The translations under genes and the position numbers were made by a program. Shown one piece after another: positions 8,701 to 15,555 of a stretch of 23,566 nucleotides of DNA. The notes beneath the pieces are model-generated. The model made no database searches, was not told the origin of the DNA, and was given only the letters and a program-made list of their open reading frames with translations. This DNA is from Nitrospira sp. (GTDB taxonomy: Bacteria; Nitrospirota; Nitrospiria; Nitrospirales; Nitrospiraceae), in NCBI GenBank assembly GCA_020697375.1, contig JAJFBJ010000105.1, positions 1 to 23,566 on the forward strand, read 5' to 3'. Within the stretch, counting starts at the first letter, position 1, and each line of letters opens with the position of its first letter.

Positions 8701-8939
8701 TTATCCTTGGAGTGGTTCCGCTGGTGATCGCCACCGGAGCCGGGGCAGCCAGCCGAAACTCGATTGGGACCGGAGTCTTCGGAGGAATGTTGGCTGCCAC
8801 ATTTCTGGCGATTTTTTTCGTGCCGCTTTTCTTTGTCCTGATCCGCTCGTTGAGCCGCCGCCTGGCAGGACAGACTTCCCCTCCCGCTCGGAATGAACCC
8901 GATGAACCAGAAAAGGAGAGAGGCTATCAACATGCGTAG
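5757..8939 (+). CDS. RND multidrug efflux permease (HAE1/AcrB family)
   Basis: A 1060-residue proton-driven inner-membrane pump, full AcrB-like length. It opens ISHFFIDRPIFASVLSIVII (first membrane helix) and LPIAQFPEITPPVVQVEADY. The proton-relay pair Asp409-Asp410 lies in GIVVDDAIVVVEN and Lys941 in LSAKNAILIVEF, matching AcrB D407/D408 and K940. Two large periplasmic loops follow helices 1 and 7, and TM blocks at about 345-560 and 875-1035 are visible. Translation starts at GTG 5757 inside the adaptor stop, so the two are coupled. The substrate range cannot be read from sequence; the HAE1 class handles hydrophobic and amphiphilic compounds. Confidence 0.95.
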   Translation: MISHFFIDRPIFASVLSIVIIVIGLVALRALPIAQFPEITPPVVQVEADYPGANAEIVADSVARPIEVQLPGIDNLLYYDSTSTNDGHMSIKLTFEIGTDVDIAQVQTQNRVKLAEPQLPPEVVRQGLTINKVSPDLLAVVALSSTDPTHDTVYLSNYAILRVIDNLKRLRGVGNAMVFGSQNYSMRLILDPIRMAQLSLTPTDIANVVREQNRDFPAGTIGREPALKGTELTIPVITQGRLTEVKDFEDMIVRAMPNGSMIRLKDVARVELGAQSYTLEGRWNGKPNVFLLTFLSPGANALDTVKRVRAELAEVSKSFPAGVSYDIPYDTTRFIEVSIQEVVKTLAEAMVLVILVVYLFLQSWRATLIPGVAVPVSLIGTFAGMQALGFSINTLTLFGMVLAIGIVVDDAIVVVENCERHMTQGKLSAKQAAKRAMEEVTGPVIAIVLVLCAVFVPVGFLGGITGELYKQFAITISIAVIISGFVALTLSPALCALVLKPGEERHHGFFGLFNRTFSWMQARYTSTVGGAMKRRVLSMAVFGVLLVGVFLLFRVIPNSFLPEEDQGYFITIVQLPDGASKQRTDVVLSKIESYFLANPVIHSTDALSGQNFVFNTRGANAATMFVPLRHWDERTAPQHHVKSIIGAAYGEFAKIPEALILAFNAPSIRGLGATGGFTLQLQDPSSGDFNKFSEVAQEFVAKARQDPAIGAIGTSFRVSAPRIFAKVDRERAKALGVPISEVFDTLQAYFGNLYINDFVKFGRVFRVQTEAEAQYRSSPEDISKIYVRAMSPQGATMIPLDTVVDTEFTSGPDPVTHFNGYNTALVLGAAAPGFSSGQVLDVLERIANDVLVPKGYGVDWSGISYQERMVGNQSLYAFAFGLLMVFLVLAAQYESWVVPFAVILAVPIGLFGALSAVWLMGMSNDIYFQIGLVTLIGLSAKNAILIVEFANKRYEEGHPLLESTIEAAKLRFRPIVMTSMAFILGVVPLVIATGAGAASRNSIGTGVFGGMLAATFLAIFFVPLFFVLIRSLSRRLAGQTSPPARNEPDEPEKERGYQHA

Positions 8940-10368
8940 GCTGGGTCTTGTGCTCTCTTTGGCTCTCCTGGCCGCCTGTGCCGTCGGTCCGGATTTCACC
9001 AAGCCCGATGCCACTACTCCGGACGGGTTTCGCATGGCGGAACCTGGAGGCGATGCCGAGTCAATTGCTAACACGCCCTGGTGGGAACTGCTGAAAGATC
9101 AAGAACTCCAGAAGCTGATACAAACGGCGCTGGAAGAAAACAAAGATCTCAAGCGCGCGGTGGCATCGGTAGAAGAGTTTCAATCTCGATTGTTTATCGC
9201 GAGAACCGATTTTATCCCCCAGATGAACCTTACGTCCAATGCGCCAATCTTCGGCCGGAAGACCAACTTCCTTTTTCCAGGGTTTCCCAATCCATTCAAT
9301 TATTACCTGCAGGGAAATTTGTCGTGGGAACTTGATATTTGGGGACGCATCCGGCGTTCCAATGAAGCTGCTCGGGGCGATCTCCTTTCGAGGGAAGAAA
9401 ACCGTCGCGCTATCGTGCTGCAACTTGTGAGCGGTGTGGCGGAGGCTTACTTTGATTTGCTGCAGTTCGATATGCAGTTTGATATTGCTCGTCGCACTCT
9501 CAAATCTTGGGAGGAATCCGTCAGGATCGCCCAAGCGCGATTGCGACAAGGGATGATCTCCAAGCTGGACGCGGATCAATTCGAGGCTGAACGGGCCAAT
9601 GCTGCGGCCAAGGCGGCGGAATTCGAACGGCAGAAAGTGCAGAAGGAAAATCAGCTGAGCGTGCTGCTGGGGCGCAACCCCGGCCGTATTGCCCGGGGAA
9701 GATCTTTGACGGAACAAGTCATGCCACCGGATGTTCCGCCCGGGCTGCCCTCCGAATTACTTCACCGGCGCCCGGATATCTTGCAGGCGGAACAAGATCT
9801 CGCTGCGGCGACGGCTCGCATCGGGATGGCGAAAGCCGATCGATTCCCGAAGCTCAGCATCACTGGTATCTTGGGAGTGGCCAGTCCTCAACTGTCGCGC
9901 CTCGTGGCCAACGAAACGGCATTCGGCACGGCTGGGCTAGGATTAGCGGGGCCGTTATTCAATGCGCAAATCCTGGGTTTTCAGCAACGAGCTGCCGAGG
10001 CCCAGGCGCGACAAGCTGTGGCTCAGTACGAGCAATCCGTGCTCGTCGCGTTCAAGGAAGTGGAAGATTCGCTGGTGGCGGTTCGGACGGTTAGAGAACA
10101 ACGGTCGGCGCAGTTGCAACAAGTCGAAGCCCTTCGATCTGCGCACAACTTGGCCAGCCTTCGCTACAAGGGAGGGTTGGCGAATTATTTAGATGTGTTA
10201 ATCGCCCAGCGAAATCTATTCGAGGCAGAACTGGCCCTTATGGGAACGCACCGACTGCATCTCGTATCGATCGTGCAGTTGTATAAAGCGTTGGGAGGTG
10301 GATGGACTCCGGCCCTGCAGGCTCCGGTTCAATTATTACCTGTCGGCTCCGATTCAGTTCAACAATAA
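8932..10368 (+). CDS. RND efflux outer-membrane factor (NodT/OprM family lipoprotein)
   Basis: A 478-residue TolC-like channel protein. The signal peptide ends in lipobox LLAAC (Cys16), followed by AVGPDFTKPD, the standard opening of NodT-type factors. The two OEP repeats are visible: DLKRAVASVEEFQSRLFIAR with LSWELDIWGRIRRSNEAARG, and the second with LPSELLHRRPDILQAEQDLA, ARIGMAKADRFPKLSITG and the closing LRYKGGLANYLDVLIAQRNL. ATG 8932 is preferred because AAGGAG sits about 12 bases upstream and the lipoprotein signal begins there. It overlaps the permease stop by eight bases. With the adaptor and permease this completes a tripartite pump; a terminator follows. Confidence 0.94.
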   Translation: MRRLGLVLSLALLAACAVGPDFTKPDATTPDGFRMAEPGGDAESIANTPWWELLKDQELQKLIQTALEENKDLKRAVASVEEFQSRLFIARTDFIPQMNLTSNAPIFGRKTNFLFPGFPNPFNYYLQGNLSWELDIWGRIRRSNEAARGDLLSREENRRAIVLQLVSGVAEAYFDLLQFDMQFDIARRTLKSWEESVRIAQARLRQGMISKLDADQFEAERANAAAKAAEFERQKVQKENQLSVLLGRNPGRIARGRSLTEQVMPPDVPPGLPSELLHRRPDILQAEQDLAAATARIGMAKADRFPKLSITGILGVASPQLSRLVANETAFGTAGLGLAGPLFNAQILGFQQRAAEAQARQAVAQYEQSVLVAFKEVEDSLVAVRTVREQRSAQLQQVEALRSAHNLASLRYKGGLANYLDVLIAQRNLFEAELALMGTHRLHLVSIVQLYKALGGGWTPALQAPVQLLPVGSDSVQQ

Positions 10369-10424
10369 GTGATCAGTTTTTGCATCCTAAGCGATTGATC
10401 CTATTCCTTTCTCATCGATCTGAA

Positions 10425-10459
10425 GCAGCAGTTCTCGAATCCTACTGCTGCGGTTTTTT
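10425..10459 (+). terminator. intrinsic terminator of the RND operon
   Basis: GCAGCAGT (10425-10432) pairs perfectly with ACTGCTGC (10444-10451) around an 11-base loop, followed by GG and six T residues (10454-10459). It lies 56 bases after the outer-membrane factor stop. The minus-strand side has no T-run, so it acts on plus-strand transcripts. Confidence 0.85.
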
Positions 10460-10627
10460 GTAATTCCTCGAACGGATGGCTTGTGAGGTACAGGCGGGCG
10501 AGCTTCGGATGCACATCCAGCGGCTGAAACGCCGGTACAATGCATCGGTCAGATTGTCGACAGCGAGTACCAAAGCGCCGATAACGAATAACCCCATGAT
10601 GAGTGTCAGCTCTACATCAATGGACAT
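10442..10627 (-). CDS. possible small single-pass membrane protein
   Basis: A 61-residue reading frame starting MSIDVELTLIMGLFVIGALV. Residues 7-24 form one good hydrophobic segment, followed by a basic, polar tail (LYRRFSRW then KKPQQ). An AAGGAA ribosome site lies six bases before the ATG, which makes it better than a random frame. Against it: its stop (TAG at 10442-10444) lies in the terminator hairpin of the convergent RND operon, and no family is recognised. If real, its mRNA end is antisense to the operon's 3' end. Function unknown. Confidence 0.45.
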   Translation of the reverse strand: MSIDVELTLIMGLFVIGALVLAVDNLTDALYRRFSRWMCIRSSPACTSQAIRSRNYKKPQQ

Positions 10628-10674
10628 GTCGTTCCTTGCATTAGCGGAGGTTGTTGATGCGTGAAACGGAATTC

Positions 10675-10709
10675 TTAGGACCAGGAAACCTTGGGCTTCC
10701 TGGTCCTAA
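10675..10709. terminator. strong 13-bp hairpin, possible terminator of the zinc-ribbon gene
   Basis: TTAGGACCAGGAA (10675-10687) and TTCCTGGTCCTAA (10697-10709) are perfect complements with a nine-base loop. It begins 15 bases past the stop of the minus-strand zinc-ribbon gene, the right place for a terminator. No clear T-run follows on either strand, so it may instead be an mRNA-stabilising hairpin. Confidence 0.5.
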
Positions 10710-10724
10710 AGGATCTCTAGGGTG

Positions 10725-10970
10725 TTATGCGACGAGACGAGTCATTACTTTTGCTTTCACGAAGTCATTCTCACTATTGATTGCGAGATCATCGGAAGGC
10801 ACAGAAGTTGGTTTGGATCTCTGTAGCTGCCGGTGATGCTCCAATACGCTATCGAATACGTGGCCACAATTCATGCATCGCCAAACCTGTAACCACATAG
10901 GACCTGATGAGTCCTCCATATCCAGCAGATGATCCTCGACCATACATCCTTTACAGCGAGAGCAATTCAT
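10725..10970 (-). CDS. small zinc-ribbon protein
   Basis: An 81-residue protein beginning MNCSRCKGCMVEDHLLDM. Cys3/Cys6 and Cys32/Cys35 (in WRCMNCGHVFD) form two CxxC knuckles about 25 residues apart, a standard zinc ribbon. The remainder is polar and charged. A perfect AAGGAGG lies eight bases before ATG 10970; a longer frame runs upstream to 11138 but would place the ribosome site inside the gene. Proteins of this CxRCxG...WRCxNCG type are frequent in Nitrospira as I recall them, with no defined role. It stands alone, with gene-poor DNA upstream and a hairpin downstream. Confidence 0.75.
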   Translation of the reverse strand: MNCSRCKGCMVEDHLLDMEDSSGPMWLQVWRCMNCGHVFDSVLEHHRQLQRSKPTSVPSDDLAINSENDFVKAKVMTRLVA

Positions 10971-11670
10971 GGTGATATCCTCCTTCATTGTTCCGTGCCT
11001 ATATGTAAGCTTAGAAACTGAAGGCCTTTCACGATAGACCTGAATGCAGTAACTCTTCCGTAGTGCTTCGAATTCATATCTACCGCTGTCAATAACACTA
11101 TGATTCCTCGACCAACATGTCCGATGACTTCCACCCAAAACTGCATGTGTTAGTGACTTGCCCCGTGAACGGAAACCGAACGAGATATAAGGAATGGACG
11201 GTCCGTAATGGGTTTGGGCTGCCGGTGCGGTGATGCGAATCTACTATCGCTCACGTGAGCGTCTTCAGTAATACATGGGATGCGTGGATGGTCTGTACGG
11301 TCCCTACCGGTTCCGCCGCAATGGTGGCTCGTGTCTGACCCGAGCTGTGCGGTCGCATGAGGTGTCGTCCTCCCGCCTGGGAGACAACTTTTCGCCACAT
11401 CCTCGCATGACGAATATTTCCACATTCAGGGTCTGTTTGGTGTGACACAAGAATCACGTCGTGGCCTGCCCTTCAACTCTTGCTGGCTTACTTTTTGGGG
11501 TCTGGATCAACTTCGGTATGCCGTTGGTTATTGTAGCGGTAAGGCTGTGGGAGATTAGACCGTGCCACAGTAAGCAGCGCAGGCAGGTGCGAATTGGTTT
11601 GAAGTGCCGTCGAAGATGAAAGACAACCAGACTAACCAGTGTGGTGAATCAGACGGATGAGCTTAGTGTC
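10971..11670. other. gene-poor interval
   Basis: The 700 bases upstream of the zinc-ribbon gene contain only its ribosome site near the left edge and short open frames (11150-11425 and 11251-11457, minus) whose products are Arg/His/Ser-rich and match nothing. No tRNA, strong hairpin or long repeat was seen. A small RNA or decayed gene cannot be excluded. Confidence 0.5.
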
Positions 11671-12213
11671 CTATGGGTCTTTGCCTCGGATGGTCAGTTC
11701 ACGGTCTTGTTCTATCTGAGACGCGAGTTGATGCAGTGCTTGAGCGGTGGCTTCTGTGATTGGCTCTTGATCAGATGCGGTAACCCATCGCACTGACCGT
11801 CCCGTCGCTTCCCCTTCCGCAGCATAAGTCTTGAGAATGGAGTGATCCGTAAATGAAAAATCAGACTCCAGGTGTACTCGGTAGAGATAACGGTCGGGTG
11901 CTCTGAGCGTGAGCCATGCTTTTACCACTAATCTCGTCTCGGCTGGCTCCAATCCAATCGTCATAAAGGTCTGACGCTGAATGAAGTAGTCAAGTATTGT
12001 TTGCTGCAAGTCCTTTGCTTGCCACTCCAGAAGAGGAATGCCTGGCATGTGGTCTGCCCCTTCTATGGCGAGGAAAGGCACGTCAAGTTGCACGCTGATT
12101 GGGAGAGATCCTGCAGAGATTTCATCCGGTGGTAGGACAACATGAATCCTATGAACGCATCCGGCGCCGATGAGGCCTATGCTGAGCACTAGGACGATCA
12201 GTCGATGCTTCAT
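11671..12213 (-). CDS. putative lipoprotein, unknown family
   Basis: A 180-residue protein with signal MKHRLIVLVLSIGLIGAGC (lipobox IGAGC, Cys19), so probably lipid-anchored in the periplasm or outer membrane. The mature part has alternating strands (LRAPDRYLYRVHLESDFSFT) and a C-terminal helix ITEATAQALHQLASQIEQ. No named domain is recognised. The motif LLEWQAKDLQQTILDYFIQR resembles DUF-type lipoproteins that handle small-molecule or envelope stress, but this is only a resemblance. ATG 12213 gives the neatest signal peptide; ATG 12222 (MILMKHR) is an alternative, and neither has a strong ribosome site. It follows another lipoprotein gene by 34 bases and is likely translated from the same message. 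Confidence 0.65.
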   Translation of the reverse strand: MKHRLIVLVLSIGLIGAGCVHRIHVVLPPDEISAGSLPISVQLDVPFLAIEGADHMPGIPLLEWQAKDLQQTILDYFIQRQTFMTIGLEPAETRLVVKAWLTLRAPDRYLYRVHLESDFSFTDHSILKTYAAEGEATGRSVRWVTASDQEPITEATAQALHQLASQIEQDRELTIRGKDP

Positions 12214-12247
12214 CAGTATCATGCGCTGATACCGCAAGATCTAGTCA

Positions 12248-12733
12248 TTAGTGTGAGACGGGAGCTGGGCTAAGGATGTCCAGGTCGCGGACGGCTCTCG
12301 CTGCTTGATCCCGGTAAGTGCGTTCTGCCTGGCCGGTATAGGTATCAAGCACTCGTTGATAGGTGGCCCGTGCCTGAGGATATTGTCTTTTGATAGAGAG
12401 ATATTGGCCGAGGGCTAGCCAATTTTGCGCCGCGGTTTCATTGGCTGTACGTAGGTCCGTCCATTCACGATCTACATTATTCGTTCCCGGCTGATGGATG
12501 CGTTGAATGATGGTGTCACCTAGGCGAGAAGAGAGATGTTCAATGGCTTCATTTTCCCGAACCGCGGCTGCCACCCGGTCATGTTTCAAGTGATCGTAAA
12601 ACGCTTCGACATGATCCTTGACCGTCTCGGCGCGTTTTTCGTGGATGTCGTGGTAGCAGTGCGTGAGGGTGAGGCAGACAGACAGCAACAACAACCTGTG
12701 CCCTATCGAAGTTGTGTGTGAGCAGACTGCCAT
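12248..12733 (-). CDS. putative lipoprotein with TPR-like C-terminus
   Basis: A 161-residue protein. Residues 1-26 look like an exported lipoprotein signal ending LTLTHC (Cys26), with His at -1, unusual for a lipobox. The mature part is helical: VKDHVEAFYDHLKHDRVAAA, then NETAAQNWLALGQYLSIKRQ with YPQARATYQRVLDTYTGQAE, which has the spacing of a tetratricopeptide repeat (about 105-150). TPRs mediate protein contacts. The start at 12733 is set by GAGGAGG five bases upstream; the frame is open to 12862 without another site. It is first of a two-gene minus-strand unit with the lipoprotein at 11671-12213. No name can be given. Confidence 0.65.
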   Translation of the reverse strand: MAVCSHTTSIGHRLLLLSVCLTLTHCYHDIHEKRAETVKDHVEAFYDHLKHDRVAAAVRENEAIEHLSSRLGDTIIQRIHQPGTNNVDREWTDLRTANETAAQNWLALGQYLSIKRQYPQARATYQRVLDTYTGQAERTYRDQAARAVRDLDILSPAPVSH

Positions 12734-13397
12734 GCGTGCCTCCTCATTACTCCGAATACTGTTGGCCCGATTTGCCAATTGTTGTGCCGATCCTACCCTA
12801 GCTCCGCCTGGAAGGCGAGCCCATAGGGCTCCTATAAGACAGTCGCAACAAACATCGACCAAGAGATAGGATCGTTGTCAAAAATGAAATCCGTCCTGAG
12901 CTGAACCGCTTTGGTCGTCCTCCGTCTATGGTGCAACTCCAGTGGCCAAGACAAGACATAGTAGGCTCATGTGATCACAGCCACAACATCTGAGATATGG
13001 TGAAGTTCGAGGGATTGTCATGGAACTTATTTGCGTTCGTGCATTGTCCACTGGCCATAAAACAGACCGATGGCTTCGATAGAAGAAGGGGCAGTCGTTG
13101 AGGGACATCGGACCGTGCACTTAGCAGCATGCTGGCTCGATCCATGGCGTCCTGTCGACGAACGGTGAGCTTACTTCTACAGTTTGGTAGCAGTCGCACC
13201 TGGCCTGACGTGTGCGATGATAGTGTTTATTCACCATCCACTCCCGCGCACATGCAAGCCCCGTGTCAAACGGCAGTCGAACGTTATGCGCTGAGTATAT
13301 CTCCATTTGTTCTGGCAGAAGGATATCAAAATTCTGAGTAGTGACACCTCTCAGGGAAGTATGGTATGAATCAAACCGTTGTCACGCATTTCCCTTC
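12734..13397. other. gene-poor interval between lipoprotein unit and tRNA-Glu
   Basis: These 664 bases hold the ribosome site and presumed promoter of the lipoprotein unit at the left and the presumed tRNA promoter at the right. Short frames on both strands (all under 75 residues) lack ribosome sites and recognisable motifs. No strong hairpin or repeat was found by eye. Confidence 0.5.
13341..13370 (+). promoter_or_regulatory. candidate promoter of tRNA-Glu
   Basis: GTGACA (13341-13346) and TATGAA (13365-13370) are spaced by 18 bases, putting a start about 20 bases before the mature tRNA 5' end. Five of six and four of six positions agree with the sigma-70 consensus. Pattern-based only. Confidence 0.3.
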
Positions 13398-13475
13398 GTC
13401 CCCATCGTCTAGCCTGGCCTAGGACATTGCCCTTTCAAGGCAGTAACACGGGTTCAAATCCCGTTGGGGACACCA
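13398..13475 (+). tRNA. tRNA-Glu (anticodon UUC)
   Basis: The acceptor stem GTCCCCA (13398-13404) pairs with TGGGGAC (13465-13471), followed by discriminator A and encoded CCA (13473-13475). The anticodon arm is TTGCC-CTTTCAA-GGCAG with TTC at 13434-13436. The T-arm is ACGGG-TTCAAAT-CCCGT. The D-arm is slightly long but has the GTCTAG and AGGAC pattern of bacterial tRNA-Glu. The molecule is 78 bases with CCA and appears intact. Its 3' end is the likely attachment site of the element to its right, and the recombinase pseudogene overlaps it on the other strand. Confidence 0.93.
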
Positions 13476-14177
13476 CACAAGGGGTAGCAAGCTGACTTGG
13501 TAAGAGTCGCAGGTAAGATCCTCTCCAGTCACTTTGTAGCCTTTTCGTCCGTTCTCCTCGAATGGCTCACACATCAACGGTTCTTCGAGAAGTTTCCTTA
13601 ACATCTGCCGAGCTTGGGCCGGATGGCGACCAAGAAGATTCTTTGTATCTTTCACACGATCTTGGAGGTCTCGTTTCATTCGCACTTCATCAATCTCCAC
13701 AATCCCTGCGGGCCTCATGAGATGAGACAGTTCTTCAATCAATTGTTTTTTTCGCTTTTCTTCTGCCCTCAGTTTAGCCAGAAGGGGGTCCATACTCTCT
13801 CCTCTGGCTATCGCATCCACCAAGTTGCTTTCATACGAGGGGCATCAAGTTTTATTAATTCATCACTTTCTCTACGGCGGCGTCGTTTGGTTCCGCCGCG
13901 CTCGATCTTCTGATACTCGTTCCAGACGATTTCGCCTCTGTAGAGTGGCCGATAGAGCATCTCTCGAATCGCGGACGGCGCCCAGCCTGCCTTGCCCCTC
14001 GAAGACGGTACGCTTCAGCATTGAGTGTCTTCGCAATACGGGTCAGGCCAAGCTTAGAGGCATACATTTCAAACACCCGACGAATCGTGGCCGCTTGCTC
14101 TGATTAATGACTCGAACCACATGCAGTCGCTGGCCGTCGGCTGTAACTATTTCGCGATTGTTGGGGCAGAATACTAT
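13419..14177 (-). pseudogene. serine recombinase, multiply frameshifted, catalytic domain missing
   Basis: Minus-strand pieces in order: REIVTADGQRLHVVRVIN; then, one base off, AATIRRVFEMYASKLGLTRI with AKTLNAE; then VPSSRGKAGWAPSAIREMLY with RPLYRGEIVWNEYQ; then VDAIARGESMDPLLAKLRAE with KKQLIEELSHL; ending RQMLRKLLEEPLMCEPFEEN. These are the Recombinase domain (PF07508 type) and coiled-coil C-terminus of large serine recombinases. At least two frameshifts (near 14085 and 14005) and a deletion near 13830, where the zinc-ribbon should be, are seen. The N-terminal resolvase domain with the catalytic serine is absent. The last frame runs through the tRNA-Glu 3' end in antisense (WCPQRDLNPCYC) to a stop at 13419. 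Confidence 0.82.
13456..13473. repeat. left attachment repeat in the tRNA-Glu 3' end (attL-like)
   Basis: AAATCCCGTTGGGGACAC spans the T-arm 3' half and acceptor strand. The same sequence with one change (A to G at position 15) recurs at 15717-15734. It borders the recombinase pseudogene, as expected when integration rebuilds the tRNA 3' end. Confidence 0.7.
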
Positions 14178-14573
14178 TTGCGGGATACAGCAGCAGCATT
14201 TTCAAGGGGTGTCGGAAAAGACTGGTGGAAGACTACGGCTTTGACAACCGAAAGCCTCATAAAACGTATAGTTACTACACAAGGAATTTCAGAGTTGGCA
14301 TTACTCTCTTCAATCTGGTTTCTGGGGAAATAGAAAACAACTCCAAAAGGGTGGGCACTGCACATACGGCTCAAATGGGGTTGGATGCGACAGTAGATCT
14401 GGGATTAATGAGAGTACTCCTACATCTCAGCGAGGTGAGCCATTCTAGGACAGCAAAAGATAGGTTAAATTTTATAGATTTCAACCTAGTATGCCAAAAA
14501 ATCGAGAAATGTGCTTACACTTCAAGGTACATTTTGAAACTCAGAAGAGTGAGAAGGATTGCTAGGTGCCCAC

Positions 14574-15255
14574 ATGAAATCCAGTTGGCGAACAGTCTTG
14601 CTGTCTCTCGTTACATTCGTTATTACTACACTCGATCAAGGCTTATTACTACACTCGATCAAGGCTGCACATTCATCTGGAATGATGACCGGAGCGTGAT
14701 GAAGTCCCCCATCACTGCGGACTCGATCACTTTTACTTTGGACTCAGTAGAAATCAAAGTGCTTCCTCAAAATGGGAAATTTTGGGGGATCGCAGGACCG
14801 CTCGTGCCTCTTATCCCAATATGGCATTCAGAGGGCAGAAATCGTTTTTGGTTTCTTATTTCTGTGTTGCCTAAGATTGGAACGGTGAGCTTCCACCCAC
14901 GACGTGTTACTTTACAATAGATCAGGGCAACACATTCTCTTCGGCTGGATTCACGGGGCCTCTTAGTGTTTCTGATATCCACTCAGATTCTGATTTGGAA
15001 AGATTACTAGACGAGAAGCGCTTAAATGTTTCAGATAATGGATTCTCTGCTTCTGCAGAAGTGCTCATAGGCCTAATGTTCGACATGCGCACATTTGCTC
15101 CTGATCAGCCATTCACTATGATCTTGGGAGGGCTGGAGAAAGCGGGTCAAGCAATTGAAATTTCACCGCTCCGGTTTCATAGGCCACAGCGAAGACACTT
15201 TGATCTTATTCTATTCGATCCACTCAGTACTCGCACGGAGTGGGTAGTGCAATGA
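14574..15255 (+). pseudogene. exported (lipo)protein gene broken by a tandem duplication and a 1-base loss
   Basis: ATG 14574 begins MKSSWRTVLLSLVTFVITTL, a signal peptide leading to DQGC. A 23-bp tandem duplication at 14620-14665 then shifts the frame and ends the protein after 41 residues. Removing one copy restores CTFIWNDDRSVMKSPITADS, ITFTLDSVEIKVLPQNGKFW, LVPLIPIW and FHPRRVTL. A second lesion at about 14912-14916 (one base missing) must be corrected to continue IDQGNTFSSAGFTGPLSVSD and so on to the stop at 15253-15255. The repaired protein would be about 219 residues. No family is recognised; it resembles hypothetical envelope lipoproteins with a TLxxVxV...P beta-rich body. The frame upstream (14225-14573) has no sense. 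Weak ribosome site. Confidence 0.72.
14620..14665. repeat. perfect 23-bp tandem duplication
   Basis: The 23 bases at 14620-14642 (TTATTACTAC...ATCAAGGC) are repeated exactly at 14643-14665 with no spacer. Being not a multiple of three, the extra copy frameshifts the lipoprotein gene just at its lipobox. Lack of divergence between copies implies a recent event. Confidence 0.95.
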
Positions 15256-15318
15256 TCGTCTGCCCGGAAAGGACGCTAGCGCAAAAAGAGAGTAGTCTGA
15301 CGCATTCGGCGGCCCACG

Positions 15319-15555
15319 ATGAAAGAAATAGATCGATAAAGGGATCACGATTCCCCGGAGACACAGATCGTCTATGCAATCCGGCAAGCCGAGAGGGGAC
15401 CCCTATAGGGATCTCTGCCAACAGCTGGGCGTCAGCAAGGTCCACTTGGTACACATGGAAGAAGAGGCCGCTGACCCGGCGTAAGCGAACTCCGTCGGCT
15501 TCAGTAAGTGGAAGAGTAGAATGGCCGCCTGTAACGGCTCGTAGCCAATTGTAAG
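15319..15555 (+). pseudogene. IS3-family transposase OrfA, heavily decayed
   Basis: Fragments in successive frames follow an IS3 OrfA: ETQIVYAIRQAERG (frame of 15358), GTPIG, LCQQLGVSK, STWYTWKKR, then VSELRRLQ-stop-VEE-stop-NGRL-stop-RLVAN from 15481. The last part matches the family's (E)LRRLxxLEEENxRLKRLVAD leucine-zipper with three codons now TAA/TAG/TAA. Several frameshifts occur. OrfB is absent downstream. It lies inside the tRNA-bounded remnant and is the oldest-looking of the three IS3 pieces. Confidence 0.75.

Noticed and set aside
12926..13341. Short frames on both strands before the tRNA
   Set aside because: All are under 75 residues, overlap one another, and lack ribosome sites and recognisable motifs.
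13419..13823. Intact 134-residue gene overlapping the tRNA
   Set aside because: Its content is the C-terminal coiled-coil of a serine recombinase, whose other parts lie in other frames upstream.
14225..14573. N-terminal part of a 231-residue plus-strand protein
   Set aside because: Only the part after the 23-bp duplication makes sense; the upstream portion has no motif, and the real start with signal peptide is at 14574.
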